In this document: positions 35,191 through 44,141 of the stretch, piece after piece
Position numbering within the stretch: position 1 is the first letter of the stretch
How the letters are laid out: each line of letters opens with the position of its first letter
Assembly: GCA_963851085.1 (NCBI GenBank)
Contig: CAWKNX010000017.1
Coordinates: 46,036 to 110,035 of the forward strand
Reading direction: 5' to 3'
Source of the DNA: DATFVJ01 sp963851085
GTDB taxonomy: Bacteria > Actinomycetota > Actinomycetes > Streptosporangiales > Streptosporangiaceae
Length of the DNA stretch: 64,000 nt
Translations under genes and position numbers: made by a program
The notes under the pieces: generated by a model
The model's database searches: none
What the model saw: the letters and a program-made list of their open reading frames with translations, nothing else
Told to the model about the DNA's origin: nothing

Positions 35191-36468
35191 ATGGCCACGT
35201 CGGCAGCTCTTTCCATCGACGAGATCGACCTGTCCGACATCGGCTTCTGGACCAGGCCGCCCACCGAGCGGGCACAGGCCTTCGCGGTCCTGCGGGCGCA
35301 GCCGCGGCCGGTGTTCTTCCGCGAGCAGAAGATTCCGCTCATCCCGCAGGGCGCCGGCTACTACGCGCTCACCCGGCACGCCGACGTGACCGAGGCCAGC
35401 AGGCTCGCGGACGTTTTCAGCAGCGAACCCTGCTCGAACAGCATCGCGGACCTGCCCGCCTACCTGTCGAGATATTTCGGCTCCATGATCAACATGGACG
35501 ATCCCCGGCACGCCAAGATCCGGCGAATCGTGTCCCGGGCATTCACGCCCCGCGTGCTCGCGAAGCTGGAGAGCGACCTGGAGGCCGCGGCGGCCAGGAC
35601 CGTGGACGAACTGGTCGCGGCCGGTCCGGGCGATTTCGTCACCTCGGTCGCGGCCAGGCTCCCGATGCGGGTCATCTGCGACATGATGGGGATTCCCGAA
35701 CGGCTGCACGACCGGGTGCTGCACCGGACCAACATCATCCTGGGTTCGAGTGACCCCGAGTACACCGGTGTGAATCCCGATTTCTCCCGGCTGTCCACCC
35801 TGCGCAGTCTCGGTAAGCTGATCAAGGCGGGCCATGACCTGCACCGGCTGGCCATGCGGCTCGGCAGGCAGCGGCGCGGCAACCCGGCAGACGACCTGAC
35901 CTCCGCGCTGGTCAACGCCAACGTGGATGGCGAGCACCTGACCGGCCAGGAACTCGGCTCGTTCTTCATCCTGCTCGTTGTGGCAGGCAACGAGACCACC
36001 CGAAATGCGATCTCGCACGCGCTGACGCTTTTCACTGATCATCCGGAGCAGCGGGAACTCCTGCTCTCCGGCCTCGACAGCCACATCGGCCGGGCCGTCG
36101 AGGAGATCGTGCGGTACGCGACGCCGGTGATCCAGTTTCGCCGCACGCTCACCCGTGACTACACGCTGGGCGGCAGCGACTTCCGCGCCGGTGACAAGGT
36201 GCTGCTCTTCTACAACTCGGCCAACCGCGACGCGTCGGTGTTTACCAGCCCGGACACCTTCGACATCACCCGCGACCCCAACCCCCATGTCGGATTCGGC
36301 GGACCTGGCCCGCATTTCTGTCTCGGCGCCCATCTTGCGCGGCGTGAGATAACCGTGATGCTCCGTGAACTGTTCACCAGGTTGCCGCGAATCAGGACGG
36401 CCGGCCCGCCCGACCGGCTGCTGTCAAACTTCATCAACGGGATCAAGCACCTTCCGTGCACCTTCTGA
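35191..36468 (+). CDS. Cytochrome P450
   Basis: 425 residues from ATG 35191, with GGGAGG upstream. The I-helix is VVAGNETTRNAIS, the K-helix EEIVRYATPV contains the ExxR pair, and the haem loop is FGGPGPHFCLGAHLAR with the axial Cys. The N-terminal part (TRHADVTEASRLADVFSSEP and MINMDDPRHAKIRRIVSRAF) and the C-terminal FINGIKHLPCTF recall the CYP124/125/142 group, which oxidises sterol or branched-lipid tails in mycobacteria. It is soluble, with no membrane anchor. No ferredoxin or reductase is adjacent. Its end overlaps the convergent ligase gene by 45 bases. Confidence 0.92.
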   Translation: MATSAALSIDEIDLSDIGFWTRPPTERAQAFAVLRAQPRPVFFREQKIPLIPQGAGYYALTRHADVTEASRLADVFSSEPCSNSIADLPAYLSRYFGSMINMDDPRHAKIRRIVSRAFTPRVLAKLESDLEAAAARTVDELVAAGPGDFVTSVAARLPMRVICDMMGIPERLHDRVLHRTNIILGSSDPEYTGVNPDFSRLSTLRSLGKLIKAGHDLHRLAMRLGRQRRGNPADDLTSALVNANVDGEHLTGQELGSFFILLVVAGNETTRNAISHALTLFTDHPEQRELLLSGLDSHIGRAVEEIVRYATPVIQFRRTLTRDYTLGGSDFRAGDKVLLFYNSANRDASVFTSPDTFDITRDPNPHVGFGGPGPHFCLGAHLARREITVMLRELFTRLPRIRTAGPPDRLLSNFINGIKHLPCTF

Positions 36469-38397
36469 GCCCGGAGGATCCCGCTGGGTGGCCGCGGGAG
36501 AAGGCACGGGGTCCATCACGAGCCCGGCCGCGCCCGCGATCTGCCTGACCGTCTCGATGGTGTCGGCGTCATCGGCACGCTTGTCCGGCCGGTACCTGAT
36601 GACGCGGGCGAACCGGAGCGCGAGACCGCCCGGATAGCGGGGGCTGCTTTGCACCCCGTCAAAAGCGATCTCCACGACCAGTTCCGGTCGTACCCGGACG
36701 ACCCAGCCAGCGTTCCCGGCATCAGATCCCGAACGGCTGCGCGGCGGATCGGCGAGTTCGAGCAGTCGCGCGGTCTGCCATCTGAGGATCTCGTCGGTCA
36801 GTCCCTTGAATGTCTTGCCGAGCATCACATGCTCCCCGCTGACCGGATCGCGAGCCGCAAGATGCAGGTTGGACAGCCAGCCATGCCGCCTGCCGTGACC
36901 CCACTCGGCGGCGATCACGACCAGATCGAGCGTGTGCCGTGGCTTCACCTTGATCCATCCGGCACCACGGCGCCCCGCGGCGTAGGGTGCGTCGAGCGAC
37001 TTGACGAGCACGCCCTCGTGGCCACGCGCCACCGCGTCCTGGAAGAATGATGTCGCCTCCGCCTCCGCTGCCTCCGCGTCCGCGCCCGTGACGATGCGCG
37101 GGATGACGAGATCACTGTGCACGGTGGCAGTGAGCTGCGCGAATCGCTCGGTGCCCGGCGCGTCGACCAGATCCACGCCGTCGAGGTGGAGTAGATCGAA
37201 AAAGAATGCCGTGAGCGGCACCTGATTTGCGAGCCTGACGACATCACTTCTGTTTCCCGTGCGCCCGGCCGTGACCTGGAACGGCCGCGGCCGCCCGTCC
37301 GGACCGAGCGCGATGATCTCGCCGTCCAGCACGAGCGATCGGGCGGTTAGTGCGGCCACCGCCGCGACTACTTCGGGCACCCGGGCGGTGATGTCGTCGA
37401 GGGTGCGGGTGAATACGGCGACTTCGGCACCGTCCTTATGGACCTGAACCCTGATCCCGTCGATCTTCCACTCGACCGCCGCGGGGCAGACTCGCTCAAG
37501 CGCGGCCTGCACACTTTCTGCCGAACCGGCCAGCATCGGCTGGAGGGGCCGCCCGACCTGCAACCGGAAGCCTCGCAGCGCCGCGAGCGCAGGCCCGCTT
37601 TCGTGTTTTGGGCCGGCTTCGTGTGTTGGGCCGGCTTCGTGTTCTTGGTCGGCTTCCCGTTCTGGGCTGCCACTGCCTTCTGGGTCGGCTTCGTGTTCTG
37701 TGCTGGCGGCGTGTGGATGGCCTGTGTCATTGCCGGACTTTCCCACCGGAGGGGCGAGCGCCGCGGAAGCGACCGCGAGCAGTGATCCGCCGAGCATATG
37801 GGCCCGCCGCACCTCCATGGCGGCAACTCCGGCAGCCGTCGCAATGGCCTCTATCATGATGCCTTCGAGTGCGCCCTGGCGCAGGTCCCCGGCGATAAGC
37901 CGGGTCAGGAAGGACCGCTCCGCAGCGCTCGCGCCTGCGAACAGCGAAGCAAGCAATCGGCGCCGCTCCGCCTGCGACCCCGGGCCGGTGGCCGCGCCGA
38001 TCTGTGCGAAGACCACGTCGACGGTGGTCAGCGTCAGGCCAGAGGCTCCCGCGATAGGGCCGTCCCGGGCGGCGGTGACTTCGGTTCCGCTTTGCGCGGT
38101 GGTTCCAGCGCGCCGGTTTCCTGCCAGCGCCGGGGTATCCGCTGCATGCTCGCCTGCACCTTCGCCGGTACGCTCGCCGGCGCTAGGAGGCCAGGAGCCG
38201 CCGGCGATATCCCGCAGTGCCGCATAGCCGACGCCGATCTGGCGCTGGCGCAGCTCGCCGGACAGGAACGCGACCGCGACAGAAACCTCCGCAGGCTCCG
38301 CACGCCGCAGCAGGTTGGCGATTGCGTCGATCTTGGCGCGGCGCGACGAGGTCGCCGCGACAGCGGCGGAGGTCCGCACCAGTTCATCGAGCAGCAC
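36424..38397 (-). CDS. ligB: ATP-dependent DNA ligase, LigB type
   Basis: 657 residues from GTG 38397. The N-terminal domain starts MLLDELVRTSAAVAATSSR, as in mycobacterial LigB. The adenylation motif is VEWKIDGIRVQ with the AMP-accepting Lys at about 310. EIIALGPDGRPRPFQ, FFDLLHLDGVDLVD, EGVLVKSLDAPY and AGWIKVKPRHTLDLVV are motifs III-V, followed by an OB-fold and motif VI-like region (RYPGGLALRFARVIRYRPDK). It is about 150 residues longer than usual because of two low-complexity inserts, at about 75-115 and 220-270; the second repeats E-H-E-A-G/D-P. It joins nicks in DNA repair and is a secondary ligase in this group. Confidence 0.92.
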   Translation of the reverse strand: MLLDELVRTSAAVAATSSRRAKIDAIANLLRRAEPAEVSVAVAFLSGELRQRQIGVGYAALRDIAGGSWPPSAGERTGEGAGEHAADTPALAGNRRAGTTAQSGTEVTAARDGPIAGASGLTLTTVDVVFAQIGAATGPGSQAERRRLLASLFAGASAAERSFLTRLIAGDLRQGALEGIMIEAIATAAGVAAMEVRRAHMLGGSLLAVASAALAPPVGKSGNDTGHPHAASTEHEADPEGSGSPEREADQEHEAGPTHEAGPKHESGPALAALRGFRLQVGRPLQPMLAGSAESVQAALERVCPAAVEWKIDGIRVQVHKDGAEVAVFTRTLDDITARVPEVVAAVAALTARSLVLDGEIIALGPDGRPRPFQVTAGRTGNRSDVVRLANQVPLTAFFFDLLHLDGVDLVDAPGTERFAQLTATVHSDLVIPRIVTGADAEAAEAEATSFFQDAVARGHEGVLVKSLDAPYAAGRRGAGWIKVKPRHTLDLVVIAAEWGHGRRHGWLSNLHLAARDPVSGEHVMLGKTFKGLTDEILRWQTARLLELADPPRSRSGSDAGNAGWVVRVRPELVVEIAFDGVQSSPRYPGGLALRFARVIRYRPDKRADDADTIETVRQIAGAAGLVMDPVPSPAATQRDPPGSEGARKVLDPVDEV

Positions 38398-38499
38398 ACT
38401 CGCATTGTGCCTGATGGCAGTGACACTTCCTTCGGTCCAGCCGTCGGCTCACGACTGGGGCCGGGTGTGGAGCCAGTGCCGTTCGGGATGCGGGCCGCG

Positions 38500-38830
38500 C
38501 TAGCCAGCCATGGCCTTGGCGTGGGCGCTGAGAAGCTGGGCCGTGACGTTCGTCGGGTTGCCCGCGTCGTTGGCCCAGATGATCCGGAAGCCGTCATAGT
38601 CGGGATAGAACGACCCGTCGTCTACGCGGGAGGTCAGTAGCCAGAACCGGTCTCCGGCGCCACCTGCGCTCTCGACCGAGCTGGTCCACGTTTGATAGGC
38701 GCTGGCGCGCTGCCTGGTCGGGGATTCCCTGTGCCGCGTTGACCGACACGCCATACTCCTCAATCACGACCGGTTTGCCCGGTGTCTTGCCGTCGGCGAT
38801 GTGGTCCGTGATCCACTTAACGGCCTGACG
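38500..38830 (-). pseudogene. GH5 beta-mannanase C-terminal fragment, frameshifted
   Basis: On the minus strand AVKWITDHIADGKTPGKPVV then IEEYGVSVNAAQGIPDQAAR give the last third of a glycoside hydrolase family 5 mannanase; the second Glu of IEEYG is the expected nucleophile. The frame shifts near 38,700 and resumes as YQTWTSSVESAGGAGDRFW, ending SAHAKAMAG at 38500. The 5' two thirds, with the acid/base Glu and signal peptide, are missing; the upstream side is occupied by the HNH gene, whose stop lies at 38,832. Confidence 0.7.
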
Positions 38831-38831
38831 C

Positions 38832-40810
38832 TCAGGTGGTCCGGTAGCTGCGTCCGGACGGGGCTCTCCAGATGAAGACGCCAGGTTCGGGTTGGGTGAC
38901 CTGCCAACCGCGCGCCTGTTTGACCTGGTGGTGGAGTCTGCACGCAGGTCCAAGGTTGCACTCGCAGGTTCGGCCGCCCTTCGCGTACGGGATTGTGTGA
39001 TCGTGATCGCATTGGGCCGCAGGTCGGCGGCAGGTGGGATGGCTGCAGCAGGTGTCGCGGATCTCTATGAGGTGGCGCAGCGAACGCGGAGGGGAGTAAC
39101 CGGGGACTTCTCGTTCATGCGTGCACGTGCGGACCGCGAGCGGTTCCATGTTGAACGCGAGGTGCCACCGGCGCGGCAAACCGCTGCGCCCGCGGTCTCC
39201 GCCTCCGCCTCCGGGGTCTCCGCCTCGTGGGTCTCGCCTCCGCGGCCTGCGCTCCCGCGGCCTGCGCTCCCGCTGCAGTGGTCCAGGCGTGTGCCGCCCG
39301 GAGCACCTGCCCGATCCGCCGGGGCACGTGCCCGATCCGGTGGGATGGCGCAGCCGTGGCAGATGGCCCGTCCGTTGGGGCCGGTCAGGGTGACGCACCA
39401 GTTGGTGGAGGGATGTCCCGCGAGGAGTACGGCGAGATCGATGGCGGTGGCAGCGTCGACGGGCCCGAACCCGCTGACCTCGCCCGGAACGCCAGACATG
39501 CCCAGCAAGGTAGCCAGTGGCAGCGTCAGGTTGATCCGGCCTGCCAAACCCACCGGACCGCCATAGCGCGCGCCTGAGCCGGCCGCCTGCTTGGCGTCAT
39601 TGCCCGGCTTGCCGCCATCGCTGCCACGATGCGTGGCGGTGCGCTTGGCCGTGTCGTCCGCACGATCGGCGGTCGGCTCGCCGCCAGTGCCGCATTCGGC
39701 CGGCTCGCCGCCGGTGCCATCAGCGCTGGTGGTGCCATCAGCGGTGGTGCCATCGGGCGCGGGAGTCGCGGGGCCGACCGGGCTGCTGTCAGAGCCGGCC
39801 GGGCTGCTGTCAGGGCCGGCGAGCAGTTCGTCCAGCGGCATACCGGTCAGCAGGGCGGTATAGACCTGCGCGCGCAACTGGTCCAGGCTGCCTTCGGCAC
39901 CGGTCTTCTTCAGCTGCTTAGCGAGTGCGTCGATCCGCTTGTCAGCGGCCAGCACCTCGGCGGGCGGCAGATCGCGGCCGGCGATGGACGCTGTGCCTGA
40001 TGGCTCCCGCCACACTTCCACCCGCGCATCTCGCTGTGCCTTCTCCTGGCGCTTGCGCACCGCAGCCGGATCGACCGCGAATACCGCCCGCTGGGCAGCA
40101 GCCCGCAGCTGGCCACTTGTCTGAGCGCCGGCCTTCTCCAATAACTCTGTCTCGACCTGCTGTGCGTCCTCGGCGTCCAGCTCGGACAGTTGCTCCGCGA
40201 TGACCCTGGCGCGGTAGTCATCGATCACACCTGCTGCGAGCGCTGCCGCAGTGCCCGGCAGGCGGGTCAGGTCACCGGCGCGGTCAAGCAGGGTCTGCGC
40301 ACCACGCTGGGTCAGCGTCAGTGCGCACGCCAGCTCGGCCTCGGTGCTTGCGACGGCCAGGATTGGATCCTCGCCGGTCGTCTCGGCCTCCCTGTCGCGC
40401 CGGACCGAGAGCTCATGGACGGCAGCGAACTCGCCTGCCGTCGCCCACGATGCGAGCCGGCGGAAGGCCCGCACCACGCCGATCAGCTCGTCGTCGCACA
40501 GCGCGTCAAGTCCGGCCGCCTGCGCATCTTGAGCAAAGCCAGCAAGCACCACGCCTGGTTCAAGTTCATCAAGCACCCCGCCCTCGGCGAACCCGGTCCC
40601 TGCGTGCACGTTCCCGGCGAGCAGCGCGACCAGCAAATCCGACGGCACATCGGCCTCCGGCCCGGCCGGAGGGTCGCTGCCAGGATTCGGCTCGAGCCCC
40701 CAAAGCTCCGCATCCGTCGGCTCACGCTGCTCGGCGTACTCAGCACACGATGGCGGCCGGTCAGGAGCGGGCTCGCGCCCCAAACGGCCATCCGCACTAG
40801 CTGCGGCCAT
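38832..40810 (-). pseudogene. 13E12-type DUF222/HNH endonuclease, frameshifted
   Basis: ATG 40810 is preceded by GGGAGGTGACCCA. The first 490 codons are a DUF222 domain (ELIGVVRAFRRLASWATAGE, ELACALTLTQRGAQTLLDRA, GVIDDYRARVIAEQL, LDQLRAQVYTALL) with a low-complexity middle. The frame is lost in a Gly/Arg/Glu-rich repeat near 39,200, and the C-terminal HNH module is in the next frame: HEREVPGYSPPRSLRHLIEI, CDHDHTIPYAKGGRTCECN and CRLHHQVKQARGW. It belongs to the REP13E12-like proteins that are dispersed and mobile in mycobacteria and relatives. A one-base error in the repeat could also explain the break. Confidence 0.8.
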
Positions 40811-40900
40811 TGGGTCACCTCCCGCGAAAGCCGAAAGCCAGGATCAAACGGTCTTCGAACATGCTATCGGGAAGGTGTGACATTTTCCGCGCCGCACTCG

Positions 40901-41017
40901 TGCCGCACAGCACAGCACCCTGCCTGCCGCACAGCACCGCACCGTGCCCGTGCCGCACAGCACCGCACCGTGCCCGTGCCGCACAGCACCGCACCGTGCC
41001 CGTGCCGCACAGCACCG
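40901..41017. repeat. Tandem 26-bp repeat
   Basis: Three identical 26-base units start at 40925, 40951 and 40977, each beginning TGCCGCACAGCACC and ending CCGTGCCCG, with partial copies at 40901 and 41003. They lie upstream of the HNH gene start. No gene is supported across them. Confidence 0.88.
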
Positions 41018-41082
41018 TCAGCTCCGGCCGGGGCCAAAGCTATGCTGCGACGGCGCGCCGGGTACCCTGCCTGCGAAAATGG

Positions 41083-41115
41083 ACGTAAAGCTGGCTGATT
41101 CAGCCAGCTCTACGT
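41083..41115. terminator. 33-bp near-perfect palindrome
   Basis: ACGTA-a-AGCTGGCTGA, one central T, then TCAGCCAGCT-c-TACGT: sixteen-base arms with a single mismatch. It lies 160 bases beyond the stop of the minus-strand gene at 41276, and could be a bidirectional terminator or a recognition site of a mobile element. There is no T-run. Confidence 0.6.
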
Positions 41116-41275
41116 GCGCTCGGCAACGAACCTGGCCCAGCCGGCCGCGGTACGACCAGCCCGGCCAGGCGCGCTCCGGCGGATGCCAGAACTGGGATGC
41201 CAGACTGGGAAGCCAGCACCTCATGGCCAGGCTCCCCCGATGCGCGGCGCCGGAATGCGTTGTGCGGTCAGGAGA

Positions 41276-41857
41276 TCAGGGCGTGCGGACCTGGCCGTCG
41301 AACCCGGCCTCGGCGTCGGCGGACGCGGGCCGCGGTTCTCCGGACTCCTCGCCCAGCGCGGCGTCGTCGAGATCGCTTTCCATCTTCTCGCGGTTCCGGC
41401 GCATCGCCATCGCGGTGACGGCGCCGATGGAGGCCGCGACGAACACTACGCCGCCCATCAGCTTGGGCCAGCGTCGCTTGGGGTTGGCCGCCTTGGCGAG
41501 CAGCTTCTCGCGGCGTGCGGTCACTTCCCGGGACGCCGCCTGCGCGTGGCGGCGGGCCCTGCGGCCCAGACTCTTCAGTTCCGCCGGAGTGGGCTCGATC
41601 CGGTGCGCGGTTGCCTCGAGTACGGCCGAGACCTTCGGCGCCACGTTCTCCTGCACGGTGTGTGCGGCTTGCTCGACTCTGGGCGCAGCCCACACGCGCG
41701 CGTCCCGAATCCTGTCGGCCGCGTTGTCCCGTGCGCTCTTCGCTATCGGCCCGAGCTGCTGCGCTATCGGCCCGAGCTGCTGCGCGGCCTGCTGCGCACG
41801 CTTGCGCGCGGCGGGCGGCACTGCCTTGACCTGCTGCTTTCTCGTTGTCAGCGACAC
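41276..41857 (-). CDS. DUF5324-like membrane-associated protein
   Basis: GTG 41857 follows GGGAGGTTAAC. The 193-residue product has long Ala/Arg-rich helices with heptad-like repeats (KRAQQAAQQLGPIAQQLGPIA, VEQAAHTVQENVAPKVSAVL, RRARRHAQAASREV). One membrane segment follows (LMGGVVFVAASIGAVTAMAM) and then an acidic C-terminus. Its position beside the cyclophilin and rhomboid genes matches the DUF5324 gene of Streptomyces, whose product also has A-x-R-V-x-P-x-V repeats and a late membrane helix. It is divergent from the cyclophilin. Function unknown; a cell-envelope or division-linked role is inferred from context. Confidence 0.6.
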   Translation of the reverse strand: MSLTTRKQQVKAVPPAARKRAQQAAQQLGPIAQQLGPIAKSARDNAADRIRDARVWAAPRVEQAAHTVQENVAPKVSAVLEATAHRIEPTPAELKSLGRRARRHAQAASREVTARREKLLAKAANPKRRWPKLMGGVVFVAASIGAVTAMAMRRNREKMESDLDDAALGEESGEPRPASADAEAGFDGQVRTP

Positions 41858-42038
41858 GTTAACCTCCCGGATGGTCCCGTCTGGCAGGCTTCCCGCTCCG
41901 GCCCGCGCCAACCCTGCCCGCGGGCGGTGGCCGTCCGTCGCATCATGCCTGCACCCCGTGCAGTACCCACAGCCGAACGGCTGACGCATGCGGCTGCCGA
42001 GCGCTCTGCACTGGCCAGCTCGTGGGAGGATGCGAGGC

Positions 42039-42575
42039 ATGACGGAAACGCTCACCGCAACGTTGCAGACGAACCACGGCAGGATCGTGGTCCGGCTCTT
42101 TCCCGACCACACGCCCAAGACCGTGCGCAACTTCACCGAGCTCGCCGAGGGTGCGCGCGAGTGGAAGGACCCGCGCACCGGCCAGCGAACGACCGCCAGG
42201 CTGTACGACGGCACGGTCATCCATCGGGTGATCCCTGATTTCATGATCCAGGGTGGGGATCCGCTAGGTACCGGCATTGGCGGGCCGGGTTACAAGTTCG
42301 CCGACGAGTTTCATCCGGATCTCGCTTTCGACCGGCCCTACCTCCTCGCGATGGCGAACGCGGGGCCAGGAACCAACGGCTCGCAGTTCTTCATCACCGT
42401 GGCGCCGACGCCGTGGCTGAATCGCAAGCACACCATTTTCGGTGAGGTGATCGAGGGCAGCGACGTCGTGGACCAGATCAGCGCTGTGAAGACCGGCCAG
42501 CAGGACCGTCCCGTGGAAGATGTGGTCCTTGAATCGGTTACGGTTGAACGTGGCCCAGGTACAACCGCCGGATAG
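42039..42575 (+). CDS. Cyclophilin-type peptidyl-prolyl isomerase
   Basis: 178 residues from ATG 42039, with GGGAGGATG upstream. Starts TETLTATLQTNHGRIVVRLF and has NFTELAEGARE, YDGTVIHRVIPDFMIQGGDP (the catalytic Arg of HRV), ANAGPGTNGSQFFITVAPTPWLN and FGEVIEGSDVVDQI. All main active-site residues of the cyclophilin fold are present except the usual aromatic position, which is occupied as in actinobacterial PpiA. It is cytoplasmic, without a signal peptide. The rhomboid gene follows with an overlap. A folding-helper role is expected. Confidence 0.93.
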   Translation: MTETLTATLQTNHGRIVVRLFPDHTPKTVRNFTELAEGAREWKDPRTGQRTTARLYDGTVIHRVIPDFMIQGGDPLGTGIGGPGYKFADEFHPDLAFDRPYLLAMANAGPGTNGSQFFITVAPTPWLNRKHTIFGEVIEGSDVVDQISAVKTGQQDRPVEDVVLESVTVERGPGTTAG

Positions 42576-43458
42576 GGATTTGAACGCCCCCGATACCCAC
42601 AGCGGCACGGGCAATGGATCCCAGGTTCCGACCTGTTTCCGGCACCCAGGCCGTGAGACGTACGTGTCATGCGTGCGCTGCGGCCGCTACGCCTGCCCCG
42701 ACTGCCTGCGTTCCGCCCCGGTTGGGCAGCAGTGCGTCGAGTGCGTTCGTGAGGGCAGCCGCGCGACGCCGACGACCCGGACCGCCTTTGGCGGCCGGGT
42801 CGCGGCGGGTGCACGCGTCACGTGGGTGCTGGTCGGCATCAACGTGGCCATCTATCTCGTAGAGCTGACCAACAGCAAGGTCGTCGGCAACTTCGCGATG
42901 GTCGGCCAGATACCCCTGTACCGCGGCGGCCCGCTTGTCGGGGTGGCGGAGCATCAGTACTACCGGCTCATCACTGGCGCGTTCCTGCACTCAACCACCC
43001 CCCTGCACATTCTGTTCAACATGTGGGCGCTCGTGGTCGTCGGCCCGTCGCTCGAACAGGCGCTGGGCCGGCTCCGGTTCACCGTCGTGTACCTGATGAG
43101 TGCGCTCGGCGGCTCGGTGCTCATCTACATCATCGGCCCGCCCACCGAGGTGTCGGTCGGTGCCTCCGGCGCGATCTTCGGCCTGTTCGGAGCGTGGTTC
43201 GTGGTGGCCAGGAGGCTGCGCCTCGACGCGCGCGGGATCGTGGTCCTGATCGGCATCAATCTGGTCATCAGCTTCACGATCCCGAACATCGCGTGGCAGG
43301 CACACGTGGGCGGGCTCGTCACGGGGGCGGCTCTCACGGCCGCGTATGCGTACGCCCCACGCAGCCACCGCACGCTCATTCAGGCGGGTGCGACGGTGGG
43401 TCTCCTCGTCCTGCTGATCGTGGCCACGGTCGTCCGGACGCACCAGCTCACCGTCTGA
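42550..43458 (+). CDS. Rhomboid family intramembrane protease with N-terminal zinc finger
   Basis: 302 residues from GTG 42550 (overlapping the cyclophilin end). Residues 25-70 have CFRHPGRETYVSCVRCGRYACPDC and CVEC, a B-box-like zinc finger that heads many actinobacterial rhomboids. Six to seven membrane helices follow. The catalytic pair is the Ser of VSVGASGAIFGLFGAW and the His of WQAHVGGLVTGA; HILFNMWALVVVG gives the oxyanion-side HxxxN. Such proteases cleave transmembrane substrates. The gene order cyclophilin-rhomboid-crgA is conserved near the origin in Streptomyces. Confidence 0.92.
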   Translation: MAQVQPPDRDLNAPDTHSGTGNGSQVPTCFRHPGRETYVSCVRCGRYACPDCLRSAPVGQQCVECVREGSRATPTTRTAFGGRVAAGARVTWVLVGINVAIYLVELTNSKVVGNFAMVGQIPLYRGGPLVGVAEHQYYRLITGAFLHSTTPLHILFNMWALVVVGPSLEQALGRLRFTVVYLMSALGGSVLIYIIGPPTEVSVGASGAIFGLFGAWFVVARRLRLDARGIVVLIGINLVISFTIPNIAWQAHVGGLVTGAALTAAYAYAPRSHRTLIQAGATVGLLVLLIVATVVRTHQLTV

Positions 43459-43475
43459 CACCACGCTGAGGACCC

Positions 43476-43567
43476 CGCTATCCACAGGATGTGGATAGCG
43501 GCCGTCTGTGGGTGGCCGCGGCCCTCGTAAGTTATCCACAGGCTGTGGACTGTTGTGTGGATCAAAT
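43476..43567. promoter_or_regulatory. DnaA-box cluster between rhomboid and crgA (cluster 3)
   Basis: CGCTATCCACA-GGA-TGTGGATAGCG (43476-43500) is a perfect inverted repeat of two TATCCACA boxes. A full TTATCCACA follows at 43532-43540, then TGTGGACTG and TGTGGATCA on the other strand. This makes five boxes in 92 bases. Immediately after is TTACA-GTGA-TGTAA (43567-43580), another palindrome. The gap lies between convergent genes, so it is not a promoter for them. DnaA titration or a regulatory role is inferred. Confidence 0.65.
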
Positions 43568-43641
43568 TACAGTGATGTAAGTCCGGAACTGACGTGGCAC
43601 GCCGCCGCTCGCGTTCATTGGTCCACGGCGCGGTAAGGCTG

Positions 43642-43890
43642 TTATCGCCAGCGGGTGGACAGGACCACCCCACCGATGATGAAGGTGAAGCCGAGAAGCA
43701 GATTCCAGTTGCCCAGCGCGCTCTGCACCGGAACCTGCCCGCTCGTGACGTAGAACACGGCGATCCAGGCGAGCCCGAACACGAGGCAGAACACCATGAC
43801 GGGCACCAGCCACCGCGGGCTGACCTTGGACTTGGCAGATCTTGGCGGCGGCGTGTAGACCGCCTTTTTGCGTACGCGGGACTTGGGCAC
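43642..43890 (-). CDS. crgA: Cell division protein CrgA
   Basis: GTG 43890 with CCAGGAG upstream gives 82 residues, the usual CrgA size; an upstream ATG would add an untypical leader. The basic N-terminus PKSRVRKKAVYTPPP and two membrane helices (WLVPVMVFCLVFGLAWIAVFYV and WNLLLGFTFIIGGVVLSTRW) are diagnostic. CrgA binds FtsZ, FtsI, FtsQ and CwsA in mycobacteria and inhibits Z-ring assembly in Streptomyces. It is convergent with the rhomboid gene and divergent from the sortase, as in relatives. Confidence 0.93.
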   Translation of the reverse strand: MPKSRVRKKAVYTPPPRSAKSKVSPRWLVPVMVFCLVFGLAWIAVFYVTSGQVPVQSALGNWNLLLGFTFIIGGVVLSTRWR

Positions 43891-44141
43891 GGTCGTCTCC
43901 TGGTTGGGTCCTGCCGTAAGGGTAGTTGCTGGTGCCCCCGGATAGGGCGGATCAAGCGGTAGCGCGGTCAGGTGTTTCCGCAAGCCCGGTATCAGATTGC
44001 AACAAGTACTGTACGTTGTGTAAGCAGTAATCCCGTTCCCGCAGTACGCACAGCCACGACCCCCCCGGATTGCGGGCTGGGCACACGGTGGAACCTCAGC
44101 AAGAACACAGCTCCGGCCTTCGCTGGGTCGGCAACATTGCG

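Noticed and set aside
31803..36468. Secondary-metabolite cluster (sulfotransferase, aldo/keto reductase, P450)
   Set aside because: No core synthase, terpene cyclase or peptide gene is present, the genes point in different directions, and a broken ATPase separates them.
43594..43962. Plus-strand frame opposite crgA
   Set aside because: Antisense to crgA, which is supported by length, motifs and synteny.
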